This document shows positions 1 to 7,733 of a stretch of DNA of 64,000 bases, in pieces (within the stretch, counting starts at the first letter, position 1; every line of letters starts with the position of its first letter). The DNA is from Pedobacter segetis. GTDB lineage: Bacteria > Bacteroidota > Bacteroidia > Sphingobacteriales > Sphingobacteriaceae. The DNA lies in the NCBI RefSeq assembly GCF_016623585.1, contig NZ_JAEHFY010000003.1:62001-126000 (forward strand). Reading direction: 5' to 3'. The notes beneath the pieces are model-generated. The model saw only the letters and a list, made by a program, of their open reading frames with translations, had not been told where the DNA came from and made no database searches. The position numbers were made by a program, and so were the translations under genes.

Positions 1-3000
1 CAGTTTTACTCTGTTCGCCTTTTGCCGATTTTGTTTTGTTCTTATTTTTAGTAACGACTTTGTTTTTAGCCTTTTGAGAAATCAGAACATTTTCCAAATG
101 TTTTTTAGCTTCTTCTCTAAAATTATTTAAAGGGCATTTGAATTTTCTTTGTTTATTACCTTCATCATCTTTAATAATAACGGTTTCTTTTTCTTCTATT
201 CCTTTAATATCATTTGAGATTTTATTTTCCTGATACCTTGCATTCAAATTATTCAAAAATTGAATGTGGCTATGCTTGGTAAAGGCAATGGTTAAAGCAT
301 CCATGGCATGATGCCTGTGGTCATTTCTTTTGGTCCAGTCGATTATTCTTTCTTTAAAACTGCCATCTTTCTTTTCAACCATTTCCGTAAGACCTAAAGA
401 TTTGTATTTACTGAAATTTAATTCCTGCATCACATTTATCAAGTCCCAATCTTCACGCAATCTGTCGGTAATACTGCCAGTTGTAGGCGTTACGGTTTTA
501 CAAATTTCTTGAAGCATATATCTCGCTTTCTTTGCGATATATTGGCTATCCCTTAAATCTCTATCAATAAAACCTTCTCCTATTTCTGAGCCTTTAAGTT
601 TTAGCTTTTTAAGCTTGGCCTTACTTATTCCTTCTTCATTATTTTTATAATTTTCTTGATGAAGCATTTCTATTCTTGCAGTAAATTCCAGTAATTTTTC
701 TTCGCCATATTTATCAAGGATATAATCAGCGGCAGTTTTATTTCCTTTATCTAAATTCACTAAACGTGGGACTAAAACTTTATTTGAAAAACTATCATCA
801 AATAATCTTGACTGGGGTATAATATGGTCAACATCATACAATTTCGAGAAAATCTGATTTTTCTGAACGTACTCGTTAGTATATAAATCCTTGTAGCCGT
901 TAAATTTCAACTCTTCGTAAAGTTTGTATCGGATAATATCATTACGAGTAGGGTTTGGAACGTTGAATTCAGTAACTAAAATTTCTCTTATTTTATCGTG
1001 TTTTAATTTTGCACTATTGATATTTGAGGTCATTTCCTCACGCTCCTTTGCATTTTTCTTTAACTCTCTCGCTAATTCTATCCTAATTTCATCGGGTTTC
1101 CCTAATGATGGTTCCGCAATAATTGCATTTACCACATTTACCATCTGATTAAGGATTTTTTCCACAACCGGATTTCTTAAACTGTTTTTTGGTAACAGTT
1201 CTAGTTTGTCTTTAAGAATTTTATTTTCAATTTCCTCTTTTGTTAAAGATGATGCCGAATGTCTATATTTTGCGGCTAAACAGGCTTTATCGTAGTGGAG
1301 TTCTTTAATAAACGGATATATATTTCTGATTGCCTTAGCACTTAAATTGCCGTAATCTGCCTGAAAAGTAACATTAGCCAATACTTTGGCAAACTCATTT
1401 TTGAAGCCAAATTTATATTCTAGTAATTTATAGAGTAGTTCATTGCCCGAAAAAGAATCGTCTTCAACATAAGAATACAAGAGGTGCCACAGTTGATAAG
1501 ATTCTTGTTTTTCAAAGCCCTTTCCATCTAATTCAGCATTGAAGTACAAAATTTTAGTGCTGATATTTTGAGATTGAAAAAAAGATGAAATGGTGTCTTT
1601 TATTTCTTTAGAAGACATATTTAACCATTCTATTTCATCATGCCCTTCTAACTCCATCATTTTAAAATAAGCTTTATAAAGAGCTTGATTTGTTCTGTTA
1701 CCTTCTAGTGTACTAAAGTTAAGTTCATAATCCCTTGGTTTGTATCCTAAAATCTCAAGACAGCTATCCTTAGACAGATTGCCTTTAATGTTTAGTTCAT
1801 TAAATAGCAATTGCTTAGAATCGCTATCAAAAAGTCGAATTTCTCCAGATAATTTATTTTTTATTTTTAAGTTGTTAAGGTTTTGCCAAATTTTAAACTC
1901 CTGAAAAAGGGGAGAGGATTTAGGTGCAACTTTTAACCCTATCTTTTTTTGTTTTCTTAGTCCTTCTGATTCTACTTCAATAATTTTGTTTTCAAATTCG
2001 CATAAACTCACTAAACCTTTTTGTGATTTTAGCTTACGCTGATAAAAGATTACTACATCTCTGATTTCGACTTTTAATTCAGGTGTTAATTCTTGATGAA
2101 ATTGAGCTTGCTTTTCCCAAATGGTTTCAAATTCATCTAAATAATCCTGACGGTAAAAAACCTGATTTTTGAGCTTATTGTGCTGGCTTTTTTGAAGTTG
2201 TTGATAAAGATATTCGCCAACAGTTTGCTTGTTGAAATAAAGTTCCTTGCTTCTGTCGCTAATTGCCCCCAAATACCCACTAGAACTATTGATGTTACTA
2301 TTGATTTCTGTAATCACAAAAGCCACTTCTTCTATTGAAAGTTGTTTGGTTAATCCCTCACATCTCCATTGATAAGCTTGTGATTTTTTGTCTTCTCTTG
2401 TTCCTTTGGCCTCTGCGGTATAAGTTTTTGCAATTGCTAAAAAACGCTTCCGTGTACCCTCTTTACCTTGTCCAGTTATCGCTTTTTTTAGGTCTTCAGT
2501 TAATATTTCAGGATAAAACTGCTTTTGAAACTCCCAAATTTTATCCAGCTCACTTTGCAAATCTGAACGATAGAAATCTGGTATATCTTTCTTCCCATTT
2601 TTTAAAAGCTTAAAAGCATACTCACCCGGGGTAATGTTTTCTTCATATAATTGTTTAGCCACGGTCATTCCATCAATTGCTTGTCCGTCATTCTCATCTT
2701 TATTATTGATTTTTCTACTGCTTTTATAACCTCTTTTTTTATTTATCATCAATAAAACACGACAGAACTCTTCTTTTGAAATTTCCTCAGTGGCAGCTTT
2801 TGCTCTTAGAGCATATGTTTCGTGGGTAGTGTTTTTACCGTCTTCGGCTAAAATGGAATCAGAATTCAATAGATGATGCTCTTTTAAGATTTGAATAAGA
2901 TTCTCTCTTCTTAGTTTATAGCGTTGTAAATTTCGTCTGGCACTTCTTTTTAAAGTTCTGTCTGCATTTGGTGACAGCCCTTTCCCAGAAGAAAAGTCAG

Positions 3001-3181
3001 ATTCAGGATTTTTAGATTCAGTAACTTTTCCGTTTTTGTCAACTTTTGAAAAGTTTTCATATTGTATTATCCTGGCACCTATTTTCTCAATAGAAGAAAC
3101 TTCAAATTCTGTTTCAGCTTCATTTACAAATGCCCAACCAATGGAAGTAGTACCCAAATCAAGTCCTAGGATTTTTTTCAT
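1..3181 (-). CDS. cas9: Type II-C CRISPR-associated endonuclease Cas9, 3' end cut by window edge
   Basis: RNA-guided DNA endonuclease of a type II CRISPR system. The minus-strand frame is open from an ATG at 3181 to base 1, giving 1,060 complete codons without a stop. RuvC-I is at the N-terminus (ILGLDLGTTSIGWAF, Asp8), followed by an arginine-rich bridge helix (RTLKRSARRNLQRYKLRR). RuvC-II is IRIELAREL with Glu702. The HNH motif is DVDHIIPQS with His786, followed by NKVLV. RuvC-III is HRHHAMDALTIAF with His958 and Asp961. All catalytic residues are intact, so an active nuclease is likely. The C-terminal PAM-interacting part, and presumably cas1, cas2 and the array, lie beyond the left edge. 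Large size and a neighbouring tracrRNA fit Bacteroidota subtype II-C; the subtype is inferred because the adaptation genes are not visible. Confidence 0.95.
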   Translation of the reverse strand, partial: MKKILGLDLGTTSIGWAFVNEAETEFEVSSIEKIGARIIQYENFSKVDKNGKVTESKNPESDFSSGKGLSPNADRTLKRSARRNLQRYKLRRENLIQILKEHHLLNSDSILAEDGKNTTHETYALRAKAATEEISKEEFCRVLLMINKKRGYKSSRKINNKDENDGQAIDGMTVAKQLYEENITPGEYAFKLLKNGKKDIPDFYRSDLQSELDKIWEFQKQFYPEILTEDLKKAITGQGKEGTRKRFLAIAKTYTAEAKGTREDKKSQAYQWRCEGLTKQLSIEEVAFVITEINSNINSSSGYLGAISDRSKELYFNKQTVGEYLYQQLQKSQHNKLKNQVFYRQDYLDEFETIWEKQAQFHQELTPELKVEIRDVVIFYQRKLKSQKGLVSLCEFENKIIEVESEGLRKQKKIGLKVAPKSSPLFQEFKIWQNLNNLKIKNKLSGEIRLFDSDSKQLLFNELNIKGNLSKDSCLEILGYKPRDYELNFSTLEGNRTNQALYKAYFKMMELEGHDEIEWLNMSSKEIKDTISSFFQSQNISTKILYFNAELDGKGFEKQESYQLWHLLYSYVEDDSFSGNELLYKLLEYKFGFKNEFAKVLANVTFQADYGNLSAKAIRNIYPFIKELHYDKACLAAKYRHSASSLTKEEIENKILKDKLELLPKNSLRNPVVEKILNQMVNVVNAIIAEPSLGKPDEIRIELARELKKNAKEREEMTSNINSAKLKHDKIREILVTEFNVPNPTRNDIIRYKLYEELKFNGYKDLYTNEYVQKNQIFSKLYDVDHIIPQSRLFDDSFSNKVLVPRLVNLDKGNKTAADYILDKYGEEKLLEFTARIEMLHQENYKNNEEGISKAKLKKLKLKGSEIGEGFIDRDLRDSQYIAKKARYMLQEICKTVTPTTGSITDRLREDWDLINVMQELNFSKYKSLGLTEMVEKKDGSFKERIIDWTKRNDHRHHAMDALTIAFTKHSHIQFLNNLNARYQENKISNDIKGIEEKETVIIKDDEGNKQRKFKCPLNNFREEAKKHLENVLISQKAKNKVVTKNKNKTKSAKGEQSKT

Positions 3182-3191
3182 ATTTGTATGC

Positions 3192-3229
3192 AATTACATT
3201 TCTTTAAAACTAAAAATAAAAATGTAATT
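3192..3229. repeat. Inverted repeat in the cas9 5' leader
   Basis: Perfect 10-bp arms AATTACATTT (3192-3201) and AAATGTAATT (3220-3229) are separated by 18 nt. The left arm begins 11 bp upstream of the cas9 start codon, and the element lies between cas9 and the tracrRNA promoter. It could be an operator or an mRNA hairpin. The region is very AT-rich, so chance is possible. Confidence 0.4.
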
Positions 3230-3249
3230 AATTTTACGGTTTCCCATAT

Positions 3250-3278
3250 TTGGTTTTTAAATTTATTTTCTATCTTTA
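3250..3278 (+). promoter_or_regulatory. Promoter of the tracrRNA
   Basis: A TTGG at 3250-3253 is followed after 17 nt by TATCTTTA at 3271-3278. This is close to the Bacteroidota housekeeping pattern TTG / TAnnTTTG. The predicted start is about 3283, exactly where the anti-repeat begins. Confidence 0.6.
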
Positions 3279-3283
3279 TTTTC

Positions 3284-3350
3284 GAAAGCAAATCACAATA
3301 AGGATTATTCCGTTGTGAAAACATTTAAGGCGGGGCAACTCGCCTTTTTT
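3284..3350 (+). ncRNA. tracrRNA of the type II CRISPR-Cas system
   Basis: Trans-activating RNA expected to pair with crRNA repeats and load Cas9. The order of parts is as expected. The anti-repeat GAAAGCAAATCACAAT is at 3284-3299, followed by a small GGA/TCC nexus hairpin (3302-3311) and a linker GTTGTGAAAACATTT. A Rho-independent terminator follows, with an 8-bp stem AAGGCGGG/CTCGCCTT closed by a GCAA tetraloop and then a run of six T (3345-3350). It is transcribed away from cas9. From memory, Bacteroidota type II-C repeats start GTTGTGATTTGCTTTC, which is complementary to this anti-repeat. The array itself is not in the window, so the pairing is a prediction. Confidence 0.85.
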
Positions 3351-3853
3351 CGTTTTAAAAATTTTGATAAGGGCTGTTTTCCATGGGGAGTCTGCTTTTT
3401 ATCATCAGCTTTTTAAAAGACTATAATTTCAATATTTTAGCTGTTGTGGCTCATAAAAAATACCTTAAAGGATATAGTAAATTTATTTGATGATGTTTGT
3501 GAAAGAAGTTTGACTTCCATAACTTTAAGAGCTATTTATTATCTTGATAATTTAAAAAAGAAGTATATTTTTTTAGTTATTATCACTAAAAAGAGAATGT
3601 TAAGTTAAGGGCACATCTTAAGGTGGTTCTATCAGTCAGAATAAACTCCTTAAAAAAGAAGAGTACTAATAAATATGGTTCAGAGATTTTTTACAAAGAA
3701 AAAAAGAGAATATAAATGGTTTAAAACTGGCCTATTTGATTGCCTAACCAGTTGCTAGGCATGTTACAGGACTTGGAAGCGTCAATCCCTCATTTGAAGT
3801 TTTAAGAATAATTACATACAAAAACCTAAAAAATTTACAGGCTAAAAATATTC
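3351..3853. other. About 500 bp with no recognisable gene
   Basis: This AT-rich stretch lies between the tracrRNA terminator and the tRNA-Lys terminator. I see no ATG-initiated frame with a recognisable product on either strand. A plus-strand open stretch of about 56 codons ending at the TAA at 3606-3608 lacks a start codon and resembles nothing I know. A short inverted repeat TGCCTA/TAGGCA sits near 3740-3761. It may be decayed sequence at the edge of the CRISPR locus. Confidence 0.5.
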
Positions 3854-3854
3854 C

Positions 3855-3883
3855 AAAAAAAAGACTGTCTTTTTGAGACAGCC
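3855..3883 (-). terminator. Rho-independent terminator after tRNA-Lys copy 1
   Basis: On the minus strand an 8-bp stem GGCTGTCT/AGACAGTC with loop CAAAA is followed by eight T. It lies 16 nt beyond the encoded CCA end of the tRNA. Confidence 0.8.
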
Positions 3884-3898
3884 TCATTTTAGTTTCAT

Positions 3899-3974
3899 TG
3901 GTGATCCCGCTGGGATTCGAACCCAGGACCACTACATTAAAAGTGTAATGCTCTACCAGCTGAGCTACGGAATC
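3899..3974 (-). tRNA. tRNA-Lys (anticodon TTT), copy 1
   Basis: A complete cloverleaf can be drawn. The acceptor arms are GATTCCG/CGGGATC, the D arm is GCTCAGCTGGTAGAGC, the anticodon loop is CTTTTAA with anticodon TTT, and the T-loop is GGTTCGAATCC. The discriminator base is A and CCA is encoded (3901-3899). It is identical to copy 2, which lies 52 bp upstream on the same strand. Each copy has its own downstream terminator. Confidence 0.97.
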
Positions 3975-3990
3975 GGTAATTTGAAAAGAT

Positions 3991-4016
3991 AAAAAAAGCC
4001 TCAATTGCTGAGGCTT
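3991..4016 (-). terminator. Terminator between the two tRNA-Lys genes
   Basis: On the minus strand the stem AAGCCTCA/TGAGGCTT with a 5-nt loop runs into a seven-T tract (the A run at 3991-3997). It lies 10 bp after copy 2, so copy 1 may depend on readthrough or on its own promoter. Confidence 0.75.
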
Positions 4017-4026
4017 CTAAAAATAC

Positions 4027-4102
4027 TGGTGATCCCGCTGGGATTCGAACCCAGGACCACTACATTAAAAGTGTAATGCTCTACCAGCTGAGCTACGGAA
4101 TC
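4027..4102 (-). tRNA. tRNA-Lys (anticodon TTT), copy 2
   Basis: Same 76-nt sequence as the copy at 3899-3974, including the TTT anticodon and the encoded CCA. A strong promoter lies just upstream (4140-4170). Tandem identical tRNA copies suggest gene duplication for dosage. Confidence 0.97.
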
Positions 4103-4139
4103 ATTACCTTAACAAAACGGTTGTTTTTGTAAAGTTGTG

Positions 4140-4170
4140 CAAAGATAGAGTTTCTGTTTAACCCTGCAAA
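4140..4170 (-). promoter_or_regulatory. Promoter of the tRNA-Lys genes
   Basis: Read on the minus strand: TTTG at 4170-4167, a 19-nt spacer, then TATCTTTG at 4147-4140. This is a full match to the Bacteroidota -33/-7 pattern. The predicted start is about 30 nt before the mature tRNA end. Confidence 0.75.
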
Positions 4171-4267
4171 TAGTTTTTCCGTTTTTTTAACTTCTAATAG
4201 GTTAAGCGTCTTAAACTCAACCTAAATAAATTTTATATCCCATTAACTTAGGTAAAACACCATGGTT

Positions 4268-5119
4268 TTATGTATAACTAATGGCAAAATTCTGTTCATG
4301 GTCGGCGTAAAATGGCTCTAAACTTTGATCTACCAAATCGCATGAAACTGCACTAGATACAAAATCTACATCGCCAAAAATATTTGCTACCGCCGCGTCT
4401 GCCGCATCCCTACCTGTAGCTATCTTTATCATCCCGTTTAACGGAACTAATTTAGTAGCATCAAATAAAAGCCATTGGCCATTGATGTAAGCCTCAAAGC
4501 AAGCGTGAAAATCTTGGGGTTGTAATAAATAAGCATAGCCCGTGAAATACCTTGCCGGGATGGTTAAGGCCCTGCACAATGCAATCCCCAGGTGGGCAAA
4601 ATCCCTGCAAACCCCCGCCTGCTCTGTAACGGTATCATAAGCAGATGTCTCTGAATCTGTGGAGCCGCTAAGGTATTCTACGTTTAGATAAATCCAATAC
4701 GTAAGGGCTTGTACTTTTTCAAAATCGTTCTTTTTGTAGCCAAACATATTGTTGGCCAAACGGTACAATTTATCAGATTGGCAATACCTGCTGGGATATA
4801 AATATGGCAAAACATCACTGGGTAATTTGGCGATATCAGCCTCTCTAACATTTCTAATCTCTTTGATCTTAAAACTATTGTTCACTATAGCTTTGTAGGT
4901 GATGGATAAATTTTCTGCAGGCTTTACCGCTAAACTGATCAATCGGTTACCTTCCCAGGCCGATTCCATTTCAGTGGCAACTATTTTTGGGGAGATGATC
5001 AATGTTTCATCTACGATCTTTTGATATTTATCCGAGGCATGGATGCTCAAAATAATGCTGCTATCAGACTTTACTTTATATTTTAATTTTGCTTTTACTT
5101 CAAATTCCATAAGATTCAT
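4268..5119 (-). CDS. Transglutaminase-like cysteine protease family protein
   Basis: 283 aa with a transglutaminase-like (papain-fold) core. The catalytic triad is visible: Cys171 in AGVCRDFAH, His205 in DFHACFEAY and Asp220 in LLFDATKL. The N-terminal half resembles the beta-rich region often found in bacterial transglutaminase-like proteins. No signal peptide or membrane segment is seen, so a cytoplasmic location is likely. Members act as proteases or amidases; the substrate cannot be told from sequence. A second start at Met4 (MEFEVKA) is equally plausible. It is monocistronic, divergent from the threonine aldolase gene and followed by the tRNA-Lys genes. Confidence 0.8.
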   Translation of the reverse strand: MNLMEFEVKAKLKYKVKSDSSIILSIHASDKYQKIVDETLIISPKIVATEMESAWEGNRLISLAVKPAENLSITYKAIVNNSFKIKEIRNVREADIAKLPSDVLPYLYPSRYCQSDKLYRLANNMFGYKKNDFEKVQALTYWIYLNVEYLSGSTDSETSAYDTVTEQAGVCRDFAHLGIALCRALTIPARYFTGYAYLLQPQDFHACFEAYINGQWLLFDATKLVPLNGMIKIATGRDAADAAVANIFGDVDFVSSAVSCDLVDQSLEPFYADHEQNFAISYT

Positions 5120-5286
5120 TAATCAGATTGTTATCTACAAACATCGTTCCCCACCCAACCTGCAAATGTATCATTAGATCAGTATGGTTTAATGGGATAT
5201 AAAAATTTCTTTTGCTGTTTTAAATCGATTAATTTGCGGGTCGGGATTTAGAACATTGTTTTAGATTTTGGTTTTTTAATAAGAAT

Positions 5287-6303
5287 ATGATAGATTTTAG
5301 AAGTGATACCGTAACCAAGCCCACCAAACCCATGCTAACTGCCATGATGAGCGCAAAAGTTGGTGATGATGTTTTTGGCGAAGACGGAACGGTAAAGACC
5401 TTGGAAGAAAAAACGGCAGCTCTGTTTGGTATGGAAGCTGGTTTGTTTTGCCCCTCTGGCACCATGAGTAACCAAATTGCCATAAAATGTTTTACCCAGC
5501 CTTTAGATGAGGTTATAGCCGATCAAACCGCACATGTTTATAGGTATGAAGGCGGAGGGATCATGTTTAATTCTGCGGCCTCTGTTAGGTTATTAAATGG
5601 CGATAGGGGGATAATCACCGCAGAAATGATTGAAAAGGAAATCAACCCGGTTGGGAACGTACATCATCCGCATACCAGTTTGGTGGTTTTAGAGAATACG
5701 GTTAACCGTGGTGGCGGGAGTTGTTATTTTTTAAGAGATATTGCGCCAATCTATAACTTATGCAAGCTTAAAAACCTGAAGTTGCATTTGGATGGTGCTA
5801 GGATATTTAATGCCTTAGCATACACCAAAGATGCTGCAAAAGACTATGGTAAATATTTTGATGGGATTTCCGTTTGCTTATCCAAAGGTTTAGGCGCACC
5901 GGTAGGTTCCGTTTTATTGGGGAGCAATGAAACCATCAAATATGCCAGGCGGATAAGAAAAGTTTTGGGCGGAGGGATGCGACAAGCAGGTTTTTTGGCT
6001 GCAGCAGGGATCTTCGCATTAGATCATCATGTAGAAAGGTTGGCAATAGACCATCGCCATGCAAAACTGCTAGAAGAGTGCTTGTTAAGCTTACCTTTTG
6101 TGAAACAGGTTTTACCGGTACAAACCAACATCGTTATCTTTGAATTGAACGAGCTAAAAGATGCGGAACATTTGCTTATCGAATTAAAAGGAAATGGGAT
6201 CTTGTGTGGCACATTTGGTGTGCAAACCATTAGGTTTGTAACCCATTTAGATGTTGATCAAGAACAGATTATGCAAACTATTGCTGTTTTAAAAAGCCTT
6301 TAA
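5287..6303 (+). CDS. ltaE: Low-specificity L-threonine aldolase
   Basis: 338 aa, PLP-dependent fold type I aldolase that cleaves L-threonine or L-allo-threonine to glycine and acetaldehyde. The N-terminus IDFRSDTVTKPT is the family signature. Other recognisable residues are His83 (stacks on PLP), Asp169 in LHLDGAR and the Schiff-base Lys200 in VCLSKGLGAPVGS. The length is normal for the family. It stands alone, with its 3' end overlapping the convergent histidine kinase gene by 4 bp. It probably supplies glycine or recycles threonine. Confidence 0.93.
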   Translation: MIDFRSDTVTKPTKPMLTAMMSAKVGDDVFGEDGTVKTLEEKTAALFGMEAGLFCPSGTMSNQIAIKCFTQPLDEVIADQTAHVYRYEGGGIMFNSAASVRLLNGDRGIITAEMIEKEINPVGNVHHPHTSLVVLENTVNRGGGSCYFLRDIAPIYNLCKLKNLKLHLDGARIFNALAYTKDAAKDYGKYFDGISVCLSKGLGAPVGSVLLGSNETIKYARRIRKVLGGGMRQAGFLAAAGIFALDHHVERLAIDHRHAKLLEECLLSLPFVKQVLPVQTNIVIFELNELKDAEHLLIELKGNGILCGTFGVQTIRFVTHLDVDQEQIMQTIAVLKSL

Positions 6304-7571
6304 ATACTTTTTGGGAGCGTTATCGTAAACGTACTGCCAACATCAACCTTGCTCTTTACCTTAATATCGCCTTTTAAATTCTTAAGCAATTCTTTAACGA
6401 TAAATAAACCTAGGCCAGAAGAGCTTTCGCTATTGGTTGGTTTGTTTTTAAGCTTGTTAAACTTATCAAAAAGTTTTTCTTGGTCTGCTGCCGTAATCCC
6501 AGGGCCTTCATCGATCACTTTTATCACAAAATTGTTTTTAACCAATTCTAGATCAACGGTTACCTTTTTGTTAAAAGGGCTAAATTTGATGGCATTAGAT
6601 ATTACGTTATGTGAAATCCTTTTCAGAAAATTCATATCGGTACTAATGGTGTTTTCTTTAACCTTAGAATTGTAAATCAGTTTAATGCCTTTGGCTTCTG
6701 CAACAGAGTTGAAAGATTTTACTGTTTCCGTTAAAAAACTATTGAGGTTAAATTGCTCTGCGTAAGCATTAAGCGGGAAATTCTCTACACTGTTCAAAGT
6801 TTCCATTTGCTCTATCAAATGGAAAACATAATCTAGGCTTTTGTTAAAGATGCCAATCAGTTCTTCACTTTCATCATTGGTTACAAACTCCTGGAAAAGA
6901 TAAGAAAGCATTTTGATATTGCTCAACGGCGATTTAAGATCATGTACCAATATTTGTAATAATTGGTTCTTTTCTTTCATGATTTGTTCTAGATCCTCGT
7001 TTTTCTTTTCTAATTCTTGGTTTAATTGTTCTAATTGAAGGTTTTTATTCTTTAAGCTTTTTTTAAATGATTTTCTATCTAAATACTGACTAACCCATTG
7101 CCCCAAATAGTTTACCAAATCTATATCTGCGGCAGAAAATTCTGTTTTTTTGGCTACTGATGATGAAAAATTAATGGCTCCTTTACCACCTTCGTTAAAA
7201 TGGATGGGTAAACCTATATAGCAGTTAATATTGTTTTTTAATCTGCCTTTATGGTTTTTATATGCCGAGTCAGAAAGATCATTGATCGCAATTAGCTTGT
7301 TTGCTTTTATGGCTATATCGCAAAATGTGTCTTTTAAATTTACCGTGGTATTTTTAACTATACCATCATCAATTTGGCAAAAATGTTCATAATAGGTTAT
7401 TTTTTCACCATCAATGATACAGATATTCCCGGTTTCTAAGTTCAAAAGAGAACAGGTTGATTCTAAGATATCTTTTAAAGAGTTTTCTTGCTCTACATTA
7501 TTGATTAGAATAGAGCTAAGCTTGTAAATTTCTTTTAAACGTAATCTGTATTCTTGTGTTGATAAGGTCAT
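6300..7571 (-). CDS. GAF-domain sensor histidine kinase
   Basis: Soluble sensor kinase, 423 aa from the ATG at 7571. The frame is open to a TTG at 7628, but the ATG copy (MTLSTQEYRLR) is the better start. A GAF domain covers about the first 170 residues, followed by a coiled coil rich in Leu, Gln, Glu and Lys. The HisKA motif LVHDLKSPLSNIKML carries the phospho-acceptor His (residue 229 of the long frame). The HATPase_c boxes are NVISNAIKFSP, DEGPGI and SSGLGLFIVKEL. There is no membrane segment and no response regulator next to it, so it is an orphan kinase that probably senses a cytoplasmic cue. Confidence 0.9.
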   Translation of the reverse strand: MTLSTQEYRLRLKEIYKLSSILINNVEQENSLKDILESTCSLLNLETGNICIIDGEKITYYEHFCQIDDGIVKNTTVNLKDTFCDIAIKANKLIAINDLSDSAYKNHKGRLKNNINCYIGLPIHFNEGGKGAINFSSSVAKKTEFSAADIDLVNYLGQWVSQYLDRKSFKKSLKNKNLQLEQLNQELEKKNEDLEQIMKEKNQLLQILVHDLKSPLSNIKMLSYLFQEFVTNDESEELIGIFNKSLDYVFHLIEQMETLNSVENFPLNAYAEQFNLNSFLTETVKSFNSVAEAKGIKLIYNSKVKENTISTDMNFLKRISHNVISNAIKFSPFNKKVTVDLELVKNNFVIKVIDEGPGITAADQEKLFDKFNKLKNKPTNSESSSGLGLFIVKELLKNLKGDIKVKSKVDVGSTFTITLPKSI

Positions 7572-7720
7572 AAAAAATTTAACAATTTGTTTGCGGCTCT
7601 TATTGTTAATTAAGATGCAATATATCAAATATTTTGATGGAATCTTTTAATAACCGTAAACATTGTGGCATAAAAGAACAAATTAGCAACAGTTTTAAAA
7701 TTACCTCTCAATTATTCTTT

Positions 7721-7728
7721 TACTTTTG
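7721..7728 (+). promoter_or_regulatory. Promoter -7 box of the biotin carboxylase gene
   Basis: TACTTTTG fits TAnnTTTG and ends only 5 bp before the ATG at 7734. This implies a leaderless or nearly leaderless mRNA. I see no clear TTG at the -33 distance. Confidence 0.45.
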
Positions 7729-7733
7729 TACTG

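Noticed and set aside
330-3227. Several plus-strand frames of 60-92 codons inside cas9
   Set aside because: They lie opposite conserved Cas9 motifs and have no domain signs; antisense shadows.
3437-3608. Plus-strand open stretch of about 56 codons
   Set aside because: No start codon, no recognisable similarity, AT-rich; could be chance or a decayed gene.
3744-4004. 86-codon minus-strand open frame
   Set aside because: It covers the whole of one tRNA-Lys gene and both flanking terminators; not a protein gene.
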